64,000 nt of DNA from Sophora flavescens (GCA_030762895.1 CM061068.1:42642783-42706782); one strand, 5' to 3'; counted from the first letter of the stretch, positions 22,457 through 34,050 are shown. Numbers and translations: made by a program. The notes: a model not told the origin generated them from the letters alone.

Positions 22457-23791
22457 TGTTGAAGGTTTGGCAAGTGCACCAAATCGTACAAGTAATAATA
22501 ATGAGAGTAGAGTATCGTCCCACGAGGATTGAGATTCAAGTAACAATGAAAACTAAGCAATCGATATTTGAACGGATAAAACTCATAGTTCCGACATTTA
22601 ACCGAGATGTTGAATTAAGTATTGTTACAAAGGTAATCGAAATAGGTTTTCTGTTATCACACAATCAATACAATGGAAAACAAATGAACAATTAAAAGGA
22701 ATCAAGTATTTCAAACGGTTAGGAATCGGAATCACTCAATCTTCACTTGATGTAACTCATAGAACCCTAATATTCAATTCAATTCATTTAATTGACATTC
22801 AAGCCACCGATTTAGATCTATCCCTAATTCCTTAGGTGATAATCCTTTGTTACAAATTATGAACCCTAATTCCTTAGGTGAATCAGAATTAGCACAAGCA
22901 ATAGGCACAAAGCTTACAAGGAATGCACTTTGCAATGAAGTTCTATTCCTAGAATCAACCTCACAAGTGGTAATCTAATTCAGTTCTAGCATGAACACAC
23001 ATTTTCCAATTATGCATTCATTCATATGATCAATTTCATGAATGGCCAATTCAGGAAAAAGCATTAAGCATTGAAAAGATTACTCAAATTGAACGAATCT
23101 GAATTGAGATCGAGTTGGAACGAACTTACATCAAGGTCCGATTGAACTCATCCTATCCTAACCTATGGAATTTAGGAATTCATAGTTACGAGATGAAATC
23201 TATAAGAAATAGAAAAGATCTCGAGGTAGAGAAGCCATGGATTCTTCAATCCTTTCTTCCGAAAGCTCTTGAACTCCTGGTTTCTACACCTCTCCGAGAA
23301 CACGAGTAGAATCGGAGTAAAAATGACCAAAAGTCCCTCTTGAATCTGTTCAAACCGTATTTATCTTGGTTCGCTTTCGTCTGCCTTGGCTTGGCGCCCC
23401 CAACTGCGCTGGGCGCTCAAACATCTTCTCGCTCCAAAACAGTGGCGCTGGGCGCTATTTCCTAGAGGCGGGCGCTAGCCATGCTACTACTGGCGCGCGG
23501 GCGCCTTCTTCTTCTATTTGGGGCTGGGCTCCAATTGCTAGAGCCGGGCGCTAGCTTCCTTCCAATCTGCTAGCGCGGCGTCAATTGGAGGGTGGCGAGC
23601 GCTGTGATACTATTCCTGCACATTTTCAACCTCTTTTAAGTATATTCTCAATATAAATTGAAATCTCAGGATCAAAACACTATTCAAATGAATGTGTACA
23701 TTTTCTTATCACTTTTCCTATAATTTCTAGGATTATTTACAAACTCTTTCCTAATTACACTTCCAAACTAACATATTTTACACATTCATCA
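22457..23791 (-). repeat. G2 5' LTR
   Basis: 1335 bp, TGTTGAAGG...CATTCATCA, same layout as 16482-17815, with the GC-rich island at 23385-23610 upstream of the minus-strand TATA at about 23358. Confidence 0.95.
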
Positions 23792-23796
23792 ATAAC

Positions 23797-24137
23797 GACA
23801 AAAGGGGAGAAAGATGTACCATACAAGATGAACTAAACAACCATTAATTCTGTCTTGCATTTGCTGTAAAAAAAAATTCTGATATTTAAATTTTTTTTTC
23901 AAATACCTAAGTATGAACTGCTTTGAAAAGACATACTTGAACTTATAATAAATGCAAGATGAAATTCTTTATTCATGACAATGATATGATAACACTTGAT
24001 TTTCTTTTGAAAGATATCAATAACACAGGGGGAGGATGAAAATGACTCAAGAACCATGCTTTCTGAACAGCTGCACTCTGATTCTTAAAACTAAGGTTAA
24101 GTATGGTAAGGTTTGTCATAATCAAAAAGGGGGAGTT
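23797..24137 (+). mobile_element. C1 3' spacer and polypurine tract
   Basis: The remainder of the C1 region after G2. It ends with the purine tract AAAAAGGGGGAG (24124-24135) next to the 3' LTR. A second similar tract CAGGGGGAGG is at about 24027. No gene is seen. Confidence 0.85.
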
Positions 24138-25669
24138 TGTAAGACAAAGTCCTCATTTATGTTTTGATGTATGACAAACAAAGTGTATTTTGCATAAGAT
24201 TTTTGATTTTGACTATGTACTTATTACGTGTTAAGTTGCATGCAAGATCACTCATGAAAAATAAAATTCAAGGATAAAACAATCTGACGTCCAATGAACT
24301 ACCAAAAAAAAAAAAAGAAAGCTGGCATCCACTAAAAGTAACAATCAGCTCGCGTCTATTGAAGTAACAAGCAACTCGCGTCCACTGAAGTAACAAGAAG
24401 CTCGCGTCCACTGAAGTAACAAGAAGAGCTCGTCTGCTGAACTACAATATGGAGCTCAACCACCAAATGGAGCTCGTCTGCTGATGTGGCACATATAGCT
24501 CGTCTACTGAAGCACCACATGGAGATCGTCTACTGAAAGTAACAGAAGTGCACGTATACTGAAGTACCAAATGGAGCTAGTCTACTATGGTGGCATATGG
24601 AGCTCGTCTACTAAGGTTACGCTCTTTAGACTTACTAAGATCTTAATGAGAAGCTCCGTCCACAGACATGGCATATAAATCTCGTCTACCAGTTGGAGCA
24701 CGCCCAATTACCTTGTGTTAGTACTCCCGTCTGCTGACGTGGCAAATGGACTCGGCTATTTTTTCTCTTCAAATAGACTCGGCTATTCTTTCAGATGGAA
24801 ACGGTTATTTTCAAGAAGGACGCAAACTCTACAAGAACCAACAAAATCTTATTTCAAGAACAAGAATCAAGAAAACAGATTTTGTTAAATCAGATCCAAA
24901 TCTGTTTTAATTGATCCCAATGACTATAATTTGTTTTCTATATAAAGAGGGATCAAAGGAACATTGAAAATACAAGAAATAGAAAGAAGAAGAACAACAA
25001 CCTTACTGATTCTGAAAAGTGATATACGAAAGATTCAAAAGCTTCCAAAAGTGCTTCGTCATTGAGAGAAAAGTGTGATATTACTTAGAACTTCAATTTG
25101 TATAATCAGACTTTTAGAGTCTTTCTTTTACTCAATTCTTTCTGTGAATTAGTGTGATTAAGAGAGGGTATCTCTTAGGATTGAACAAGGATAGAAGGGA
25201 TCATTGGGTATAGAAAAGCAAGTGTGCTTTCTGGTGAATTCTTGAGCAAGGAGGTTATCCTTGTGTTGCTGTAATTGGAATTTTGTAATTCCTAATTATA
25301 GTGGAGAAAACCACAAAGGTGTGGGACTGGATGTAGGCTTACCAGAGTAGGTAGCCGAACTAGGATAAATCGGTTTGCGTGTTCTTCTCATCTCTAACTC
25401 CATATACTTGTTATATGCACTTGTGTGTCGTGAATGAGTTTTAAGAATGCTTGTTAACTTGAATCTTTGATCTATAATTTGTGTTAAGCTTATTGTTACT
25501 TCTTATAATTCTTCTTAACATCATTACTTGTTACATAACTTGATTCTTGGGAATTAAAATTGAGTGAAAACCAATTTTCTTTAAGAAAACTCTAATTTGC
25601 TTTAAATTGTGGAAAATGTTTTCAATATCTCAATTCACCCCTCTCTTGAGATCGGTGCCACTACCAACA
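24138..25669 (+). repeat. C1 3' LTR
   Basis: 1532 bp, TGTAAGAC...CCAACA, homologous to 9658-11238. The repeat array at 24340-24740 is shorter than in the 5' LTR; TATA lies at about 24937-24945. Confidence 0.95.
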
Positions 25670-25720
25670 ATACTATGGTGAGACCAGATATCGTTCTCAG
25701 GGATCGCGGACAAGTACCAC

Positions 25721-26957
25721 TGATCAGCCTCTGGCTCATCTAGTTTTATGACTAGTATGACCGTGGTTTTGTGTTAATTGTATCTCATTTTCGCCCAAAT
25801 TTGGATGTATTTGTCCTCAAGCAACATTTTGAGTCTGTAAAGTATTTTTTTAGGTTAATTTAGTGATTTTGAGTCGAATAAAGCACTTATTGATACCTCT
25901 TGTTTTCAGGTTAATAAAGAGAAGAAATTCTGGAGTTATTCGCCCCGCGAGAGTCTACTCGCCCCGCGAGCCTGAAGCCTCACTGTGCCAGAAATGCCAT
26001 CCTCTCTGTCTCGCCCCGCGAATCACTGTCTCGCCCCGCGAGAAATCCAACCCTGAAGGACAGAGACCATCACGGCCTAGCCGTGATTAAGGTCACGACC
26101 GTGATAGATTGGAATTTGAAGACTCGCCTCGAGAATACTAGTCTCGCCTCGCGAGAAAGCCAAACACTGAAGAGCTGTTCATAATATTCGCCTCGCGAAA
26201 GGATGCTCGCCTCGCGAGCGCGTGGAACCCAGAATCTGTATTTATATCTGTTTTAGGGCAGAACCGAGATCTTCTCATCATCTTCTTTTCTTTTAGATTA
26301 GGACGGCTGCGAATTTAGGTTTAGAGTTTTGTGCTCCCTTTGTAATGGAGAGCTAGTCTCCTTTGATCAATCTGCTGTAATCGGGTTCCATTGACGCTTG
26401 AGGTTTTGTAATTCCTAAACTTAATGCTATTCTCTTTCAATATTAGTTCTGTATGTTCTGTTTGCTTAATTCAGGATTATATAGAATATGTATTGATTTG
26501 TTTGGATGATTGTGTGTTCCTATATTTAATCGCGTTTGCTTAACTCGCGTGTGTTCAATTCGTGTTTGCTTAATTCACGAAGGGCTTCACCCCGTTTGCT
26601 TAATTCGGGAATAGGAACATATGTCCCGTAGCGTCGGTTTTGCTTGTTAATTGATGCTACAATCGAAAAGGGATTAGATCCGCTTAGGGCATGGAATTAC
26701 ATGAATCGATGATAGTGGGAAACCGAAAGCAGTAGGTTGATCGTTTAGCTTATTTGATAATTATTTAGTTTGCATAATTTTCTGCTTTGTTTTTTTATTT
26801 AATTTCAAATCCAACCCCCCCCCCCCCCCCCCCCCAAACTGATTTTTCTGTTAATAATAATCCGAGAGTCCTTGTGAGACGATACTCGAGTTGTCGCTCC
26901 CTATCTACATGTTTTTGTAAATCGCTCGCTTTTTGACGCGTGCGCGACAGTGCGTCA
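25721..26957 (+). mobile_element. Gypsy-like solo LTR with GC-palindrome array
   Basis: 1237 bp, TGATCAGCC...GTGCGTCA, flanked by a perfect ACCAC duplication (25716-25720, 26958-26962) and inserted in the G1 right LTR. It has an array of TCGCCCCGCGAG/TCGCCTCGCGAG and CACGGCCTAGCCGTGA-type motifs at 25940-26222, a TATA-like TATTTATATC at 26239-26248, and a run of 21 C at 26815-26835. The tail GAGACGATACTCGAGTTGTC resembles the 3' end of plant gypsy LTRs. Short ORFs inside it are not genes. Confidence 0.88.
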
Positions 26958-26962
26958 ACCAC

Positions 26963-27835
26963 TTCTCAAATTGAACTACTGTTTAGACGATCGTTTGGAA
27001 GGAAGGGAGCTCAATTAACATGCAATAAAACCAACAAAAGTAAAATGTTTTTGGTACTTTATTAATTAATGATCAACAACAACTTGGAAAAGAGAGATAA
27101 ACAAGATAAAAGGCTCTAGGGATCCGATTTCGTCCAATTATGCATTCGGGTTCCTCATAGACAAGGAATCCTTTGAATTGCTAAAGCCCTAATTATCCTA
27201 ATTCCTAATGGTTGGTTGAAGGTCCAATTACCTAAGTTAACTAACCCCTAATTCCTTAGGTGATTAATTCTATCAAGCTTCACTAATTACCCTAATCCCT
27301 TAGGTCTAATTAATTAAGCCGATGATTAAGCTCCATGAAATTGTTTGACAAACCACACTAATCAAATAATCTATTCCTAGATTACTTAGCTAATGGTATT
27401 AATTACAAGAGGCAAACATCATCAATCACTATTCCTAGCATATCAATGAATCCCCAAAACACAAGAATGGTAGCTAAGCATTCAAATGTCATTAGAAATA
27501 GTAACTAATACATCAACAACCAATAGTTCATAGAATAAAGTAGAGAGTTAACAAAACATCAACATAAATGAACTACATCATCTCCCTGGCTAAGAGGAAT
27601 TTAGCTAGACATGCTAAACCCTAGAAAAGAGGAAAAGAGAAGAAAAAAGGGATAGAACTCCATGAAGTAGAAGGTAGATGATGAAGGATTTCTCCTCCTT
27701 CTCCTCTTCAACTCCGAGAGATTGCCAAATTAGGGTTAGAGGGAGAGATTTTTGTGTGTGGCTGCTGATGGGTCCTTCTAATAAAATGAGAATGAGGGTT
27801 TAAATACCCAATCAGGTCAGCGCTGGCTTTATATT
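26963..27835 (-). repeat. G1 right LTR, last fragment (truncated)
   Basis: Matches 1323-2175 of the G1 LTR nearly base for base, including the block CCTAATTCCTTAGGTGATTAA and the TATA region GTTTAAATACCC near 27800. Similarity ends around 27830, where the GCGC island would begin, so the outer U3 end is lost. Confidence 0.85.
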
Positions 27836-29397
27836 TTATGGCCAGTGTGTCTTAAGACGTTTTATATTTCCACAAATGTTAGTTTGTTTTAATTAAGTAC
27901 ATGTGAGGGATCCTACTGATAGGATACCCTAAACAGTGTTTTGGTATTGTAATGAAATAAACATGTGTGTTTTTATATATTATAACGTTGGTATGTTTTA
28001 AATTTACAGAAGTTATATGATTATTAATCAAGTTTTTAATTTTTACATATTTTCAATGATAAGCACGCGATTAAGTAAATAATTAATAAGGTTTTAAGCT
28101 AATAATACAATGGGGCACAACGGGTGTCTCAAGCAGCACAACAAGAAACAACCTCTCTCTATATCTTCATCTTGCCTGCCCCACGCTCCGACCAGCTTCG
28201 TCTTTCAAGGTTTCCGACCAGCTCCGACGCTGCCACGCCCCACGCGACCAGCTCCGTTGTAGTCACACCACACCTATAGTATCCTATCACAGATCCACTT
28301 TCGTTGTTGTCGCACCAAGCTCATCGCAGTCCGCCACAGCCTGTAGCCTCGCACCACATACCCTTCGCCGTCGTGGTCGCACCAAGCTCGTAGCAGTCCA
28401 CTGCACACACTTCTGCCTTCAGGCCGCAACCCGTCGCCACGCACCACAGATCCTCCGCCGTTGTGGTAGCACCAAGCTCGTCTCAACCTTTCGCAGTCTG
28501 CCGCACACACTTCTGCCTTCAGGATGTCTTAGTTGATTTGGTTTAGTATATGATTTGAATTTAATGCAAGGTCGCTAATCTAGTTATTTAATTTTGTATT
28601 GATTTACATTATAGAAGCCAGTTAAATTTGATAAAACTATAAAACTAAATAAAATGATAAAATTTATATTTTGTTAGAAAAATATAAATGCTTTACAATA
28701 AAAAAAAAACTGGAAGAATGTTGATAAGTCCGCGGACAGTTCGTTTAGCATGCGGACTAGACGCAGACTTTGTTTTATTAAGTCCATTTATAATGCGGGC
28801 TTTTCGGTCCAGTCCGTTTTAGTGCGGACCAATACGGACCGGACTGGTCCGCATACCCATCCCTATCTCATATCCGTGCGAGTATTCATCTTGTGATTTT
28901 TAAACAAATTTATCAATATTTGTTGGTATTCATGAATATCCATGGATATTCAAACAACTCACAGAATTTTTTATTCACACATGAAATTCATACTAATTCG
29001 GACAATCAGACTTGATTTGAGTTCCTTGTTTCTACGAAAAACTCTTATGTGCTTGAAAATATTATGGTAGATATACTAAATAATACGATATGTAAATAGT
29101 ATAATCATACATATCATGAAAGAGGCTCGAAAATGATAGGGTTTGGGTGTTGCCGCTGTCATATTCATAACCAAAACAAGGGTACTTAAAAAATTAGGGT
29201 ATTTGGTTTATATATGCAAATGAGTATTTTAGTAATATTACTTTAACAGGTACCTGCGAGTACGGATACTACACTACTCATCATCGCCCCATTAATATCT
29301 AAGAAGATAAAATATTCGTTTATTTTACTCGTTGATGCTTATTAAGATACCCATTTTTTATCCATTACGGATTTCATCTGCGGGTATATGTGGGTAC
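27836..29397. other. Decayed repeat DNA without a recognisable gene
   Basis: A/T-rich DNA with no supported gene. Two parts stand out. At 28270-28520 there are two to three imperfect copies of an about 80-bp unit (GTCGCACCAAGCTC, CACACACTTCTGCCTTCAGG). At 28730-28870 there is a self-complementary cluster of GTCCGCGGAC, GCGGAC and GGTCCGCATACCC, and at 29250-29400 CTGCGAGTACGGATAC and GGGTATATGTGGGTACGAG. These look like an old hAT-type element into which the CACTA element inserted (the phrase continues after 32519), but ends could not be set. Confidence 0.4.
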
Positions 29398-29429
29398 GAG
29401 CACTAGTGCAGAAAAGGGATTCTACATCG

Positions 29430-29870
29430 GAGTTTACACATCGATTTATTAGAAACCGATGTGTAAAACGAGGCGGTGGCATTTTTGAAATTAAAACCAA
29501 AGTATTACACATCGGTTTAGAGAATAACCGATGTGTAAAACGTTTCCACATCGGTTATTTCTAACCGATGTTTAAAATTAAAATAAAAAAAATTTAAAGT
29601 CAGAATTTTTAACATTCAACATCGGTTCTCAATGAAACGATGTGTAAAATTGTGATTAACAACATCAGTTTCTTGATAACCGATGTATAAAATTATAAAA
29701 AAAAATAGAAATTAAAATTTTACTTTTACACATCGGTTTTAAATAACCGATGTATAAAATTTAAAAAAAAAATTGGGAATTAAAAGTTTAAGGTTTACAC
29801 ATCGGTTTCAGGATAACCGATGTGTATAATATGGTTAACCACATCGGTTTATGGCATAACCGATGTGTAA
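29430..29870. repeat. Left subterminal repeats of the CACTA element
   Basis: About ten copies of ACACATCGGTT and its complement AACCGATGTGTAAA, mostly as closely spaced inverted pairs. Subterminal arrays of this kind are transposase binding sites in CACTA elements (family knowledge). Confidence 0.9.
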
Positions 29871-30589
29871 TATTGCCAATTTTTATTCTGTTCCGCGCGC
29901 TATCCCTCCATTCTTCAGTTTCGAGTTTTGCTGAACCCTAAAACAGAAAACACCCTTTGCTCAGTTCATTCCTCACCCTGTGCTTTACCTTTGCGTTTGG
30001 ATGCTCGCCCTCACCTCGCTCTGTCCGTTTGCCGCCATTGCTTCATTCTCTGGTGAGTGCTTCCTCCATTTTACTTTGCTTCACTTTCCCTTCACCTTGC
30101 TTCATTCTCCAAGTATTCACTTTGTTCAGTTTTGTTGTTGTGGTTCATTCACCGATGTGTATGGGTAATGGATTTTGCTTGTTGTTGAGCCGGATGGTTA
30201 TGTTTTGTTCTTTTATGAGCATCCCTGTTATGTTGTTTCGTTTTCTTTTCTACCAAGCATTGCACGGTACTCATCTCCTCTCTCTGCTAACGCGGCCTCC
30301 GCCCGCGCCTCCGCTCGCTCTCGCTTCTCCCTCCCATCTCTGTCTCTCAAGGCGTGAAAGGTATTTTTCTTTTACTTTTTGTTTATAGTTCTATCTCTGT
30401 CTCCTAATGTATGATATGGTTGTGGTGATGTGGGGTTTCGGAAGAAAGGGATAGAGCTTCTTTTGAAGATCTTGTGAAGGTTTTCTTCTTTGGGTCTTGG
30501 GGAAGATATAGATAGGGAAGGTCTTAGAAAGACACCATTTGGAGTTCCCGTGTCCTTTTTCCCTTTTTCCCTTTACTTGGTTGTTCCGT

Positions 30590-30865
30590 CATGGCCGTGA
30601 CCACCATCACGGCTAGGCCGTGATCGGTTCTGCTGTGAGGGTCTAGTTCGATTGGCATGTCACGGCCGTGATGGCCATCACGGCCAGGCCGTGACGTGTT
30701 CTGCGCTTGGAGGTTACATTCTCGGTTGTCCATCACGGCCGTGACCACCATCACGGCTGGCGTGACCACCATCACGGCTAGGCCGTGATCGGTTCTCCTG
30801 TGAGGGTGCGGTTCGATTGGCATGTCACGGCCGTGATGGCCATCACGGCCAGGCCGTGGATCGGT
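30590..30865. repeat. CACGGCCGTGA palindrome array inside CACTA
   Basis: Repeated ATCACGGCCGTGA/ATCACGGCCAGGCCGTGA variants. A unit of about 164 bp (CATCACGGCTAGGCCGTGAT to CATGTCACGGCCGTGATGG) is present twice, at about 30607 and 30771. The same vocabulary occurs in LTRs at 26065-26105 and 63668-63905. Confidence 0.85.
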
Positions 30866-30944
30866 TCATTGACCCCATGTTCATTCAGGGTGATGTTCTC
30901 GTAGCATCGGAAGACCCTGGTCACTACCATACGTGATATACTTG

Positions 30945-31720
30945 CCCGAGACGATCATCAATTCTATCTTGCGCCTTATCTCAATAAGTAAGTACCCGGT
31001 TATTTAAGTATAACTATATATGACTTAGTCACTAAGCTGTTCCGCAAATACAATGGCATTGGCAATCATTGCTCTTGTACCCAAGAATGAACGTCGTGGT
31101 CTTCTTACGCTCATTGGGAAATAAGCCGTGAATGAACCAAGACGATCATCGAAACGTAAGCGTTAAAATACTTTATAATCAGTAATGCAGTTGTTTTAAT
31201 TATCTGAAATCTATTATATATACTTTAATTAATGTTTTTGTCATGATAGGTCTATTAATGCATCCCACATGTTGCGTGGTTAAAGGCGTACTCGGGCTAT
31301 CAGATGGATTATTCCCAGCGTAAGATATTTATTAGTTCAAATGCATCAAATGCAGTGGGTACAATAATTGATTTCTATTTTATTTAATTCCTCATATTCT
31401 AATTGGGTTTCATTTGTACGTAGTCACGTATACAACGTGGGTCATGGGAATGTGGCTACTATGTGATGCAGTGGATGTTGGAAATTATCTCCTCCGGGAT
31501 CACTGAAAGATGGAGTGAGGTAAATGTTAATTGACACAATTAGAAGTAATAGTATAGATTCGTTATATGTTTTATGTTAGTTTATTACTTAAAATATATA
31601 ATCTTTTGTCCAATTAAACTTGCAGATATTCAACAATCCAACTCCATTGTCTCATTCTGACATCAACATCATAAAAAGGCGTTGGGCAACTTTCTTTCTT
31701 GAAGTGTACCACCCATAGTT
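30945..31720 (+). pseudogene. Ulp1-like (C48) cysteine peptidase fragments in CACTA
   Basis: Exon-like pieces of a SUMO-protease-type domain are readable in plus frames. They are HQFYLAPYLNK (near 30960-30990), WQLAIIALVPKNE (near 31050-31090), AYSGYQMDYSQ (about 31285-31317), RGSWECGYYVMQWMLEI (about 31435-31485), and FNNPTPLSHSDINIIKRRW (about 31630-31690), closing FFLEVYHP stop. The ECGYYV segment matches the catalytic-cysteine region of C48 peptidases. GT and AG dinucleotides flank several pieces, suggesting intron remnants. An in-frame stop in the second piece and the missing N-terminal half mean no active enzyme. Such domains are often carried by plant DNA transposons. Confidence 0.72.
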
Positions 31721-32149
31721 TGTATATATGTAGTTAGTTTAAAAACTTATCATATACTAGCTATAGTGTACCTTTGACTGATGATATGTATTAGTGCTCA
31801 GGTCTGGTTCAATTCTTCTTCTCTCGTGTTTTGATGTAGCCTTGATAAAGTGTTGTTTTCATTCATTCGAAATTAATTAGGCCTGATGCCCTCTGTTTTC
31901 GATTCTCGTGCTCACTAGTCATTTGATGAAATGTAAATATTTTTAACCATATGTGTAAGAGCTTCTTGTCTGTGCTCAGAAAATTGAATGAAGTATGTTT
32001 TACTTTTGAATGATTGTGTCAAAACTGGTTTGGTGTTCGGTTGTTGTTTCTTGTTTGATCGAGTCTTCTTTGGTTTGTTTATTGATCCGCATTCATCAAA
32101 CAGGGAAATGAATGACTGAAATGTAAATAACAGATTAAAAAAAAATGAG

Positions 32150-32500
32150 ATTTTACACATCGGTTCTCAATAACCGATGTGTAAATTTAACTTTCTACAT
32201 CGGTTTTCCCAAGAACCAATGTGTAAATTTCACTTTACACATCGGTTCTATATAAAACCTATGTAGAAAGTCAATTTTACACATCGGTTTTCAAAGAAAA
32301 CCGATGTAGAAAGTTAAATTTACAACTGCTTATCAATTGATAAATTAATTTTCCACATCGGTTAATATAAAACCGATGTTTAAAATATACTTTACACATC
32401 GGTTTTTTAACCGATGTGTAAAGTGGCAATAAACCACATCGGTCGTTTCCACATCAGTTTTAAAACCGATGTGGAAAGCCAAAAATAACCGACGTGGAAT
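32150..32500. repeat. Right subterminal repeats of the CACTA element
   Basis: A dense array of TTTACACATCGGTT and AACCGATGTGTAAA inverted pairs, matching the left array at 29430-29870. Confidence 0.9.
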
Positions 32501-32521
32501 CCATTTTCTGCACTAGTGGAG

Positions 32522-32759
32522 TAAAATTTATATCCTTAGTTCCAAGAGAACTTGCACTCTCTCTTCCTCTCTCTCTCATGGTGACAATGATATAAAGTGG
32601 GTTGTTCATATCTAAAATCGATCCAAAAAAAAAAATCGAAAATCGAACAAAATATACGTGTGTTGGATTTTTTTGATCTTGATTTTGGAAAACCGATTGG
32701 ATCTGATCGAATTTTGGATTTTTTTTAAACCGGAATAAATCAAACCAAACACATATAAA

Positions 32760-32796
<37 letters not shown>

Positions 32797-34050
32797 TATT
32801 TTTTGCATTTTTTTTCATAATAATACTTATTAGTTTGATATGACGTAATTTTATTATTATCTATAATGTTCCAAACATAAAAAATGCTTTTTTTACGTAT
32901 AAAAAAAATGCTTTGGAACTAGATGATGATATTTATTCATTTATTTTATATATATTTTACGACATGTTATTATATGAACGTATCAACAAATATATACATG
33001 TTTCAGTTTTTATTCAATTTTACTTGTAATCTTAATTGTTTTATGTAATATAAATATGTATGATGTGTCAGTAAAAACCGAATCAATCGGTCCAATTCAA
33101 ACTGCATTTAAGCGGATCGACAGATTTTTTTTTAAAGTAAGCAATCTAAATCAAACCAAAGTGTATGTTACTTTAATCTTTGGATCATATGACTTTATGT
33201 CTCAAAACTAATCCGCAAATACCTCTAATATGAAGTCGTTTGACCTTTTTCCTTTATTTGTCTAATTACTAATGGAAAATAAAGATAATACATATTTGAG
33301 ATAGAATTTGTCAGTGGAAAATGATAATTATATACATAATCATTAATCTAAACATCAAAACATTTTTTTTAATGTTTACTACTCATTTTCACTCCAATGT
33401 CTAACCGATTATGGACCAAATTTAAGCCAGTTTATTGAATTTTTCAAATAATAAAGCAGTTTATACAGTTTTACACAACTATTATAGAATATAACATTGT
33501 GTAAATAACAGATAAAAAAAACTGTGCAAAAACATGCCTCTTTTAAACAGAATTTTGCATATATCTATTTGACAATAATTTTATTCCCTAAAATTAAAAA
33601 TGTGATGGACTGATGCACCTTCTACGATAATATCTACGTTTACTTAGGATATTATTATGGATACGAGTTCTATCCACTTCGACATGACTGAAACTGAAAG
33701 TAGCAACATGATTTTCAGAAGCTCTTGCCTCATTTAGGCAGTCAGCATGCTCCATAGTTGGCACTAAGTGCTAGCTGCCCATGCTAATGTGAGAAATGTA
33801 CTAGTTATCCTTTACTCTCTCACGGACCCTGTAATAAGCAAGGAAAAGAATAATGACCAGAGAGTATAAAAAAAAAAAAAAAAGAGTTAAGTTTTTTATG
33901 CTCTGTTTATTGTTATGCATTGTGCCGTGTGAAGATTTTTTATATTATCAACACATAAAATGATATTAGTTTTTCTATCTGTACACTGAGCTTGCCATCT
34001 TAATTTATTATTATTCATCTATTTTTACAACATATATATTAGGTGGGTAG
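32522..34050. other. A/T-rich intergenic DNA with (TA)n and MITE-like remnant
   Basis: No gene is seen. A (TA)n microsatellite runs at 32765-32794. The flanks 32615-32750 (GATCCAAAAA, AAATCGAAC, AAACCGATTGG) and 33070-33160 (AAAACCGAATCAATCGGTCC) look like two arms of an old inverted-repeat element, but termini are not clear. Confidence 0.45.

Larger units (their letters stand above)
16482..23791 (-). mobile_element. G2: gag-protease-only gypsy-type retrotransposon
   Basis: Complete 7310-bp element inserted in the C1 3' spacer with perfect duplication ATAAC (16477-16481, 23792-23796). LTRs are 16482-17815 and 22457-23791, the primer site 22431-22450 (tRNA-Asp), gag 22306-20763, protease 20654-19719, conserved hairpin 19656-19710, and a purine tract (minus TTTGGGGTTG) at 17816-17825. 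No reverse transcriptase, RNase H or integrase is encoded. It must depend on enzymes from another element, probably an Athila-type relative given the shared primer site and downstream motif (inference). Confidence 0.93.
9658..25669 (+). mobile_element. C1: SIRE-like Ty1/copia retrotransposon
   Basis: Complete element with 5' LTR 9658-11238, initiator tRNA-Met primer site at 11241, gag-pol decayed by stops (11289-16161), purine tract at 24125-24137 and 3' LTR 24138-25669. Flanking 5-bp duplication ATACA/ATACT (9653-9657, 25670-25674) has one mismatch. The domain order gag, protease, integrase, reverse transcriptase, RNase H is that of Ty1/copia. Long LTRs and a multi-kb spacer beyond RNase H fit the SIRE/Maximus lineage. 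No envelope-like ORF can be read between 16162 and 24124 outside G2. G2 (16482-23791) is inserted in that spacer. Confidence 0.93.
29401..32518. mobile_element. Non-autonomous CACTA element carrying Ulp1-like pieces
   Basis: Termini CACTAGTGCAGAAAAGG and (reverse) CACTAGTGCAGAAAATGG, with a perfect 3-bp duplication GAG (29398-29400, 32519-32521). Both 3-bp duplications and CACTA ends are diagnostic of the CACTA/En-Spm superfamily. Dense inverted subterminal repeats occupy 29430-29870 and 32150-32500. No transposase can be read. The interior holds a promoter-like and leader-like segment (29880-30360), a GC-palindrome array (30590-30865) and fragments of a C48 peptidase (about 30950-31720). Confidence 0.93.

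Noticed and set aside
25940..26225. Array of similar short palindromic words resembling a CRISPR array
   Set aside because: Irregular spacing, degenerate words, position inside a solo LTR, and a plant genome context.
28274..28510. 78-aa minus ORF
   Set aside because: It translates an imperfect tandem repeat; no family resemblance, no gene context.
29957..30388. 143-aa and overlapping 60-aa ORFs inside the CACTA element
   Set aside because: Ser/Leu/Phe-rich frames in a pyrimidine-rich leader-like stretch. Possibly untranslated leader of the captured peptidase gene; not supported as coding.
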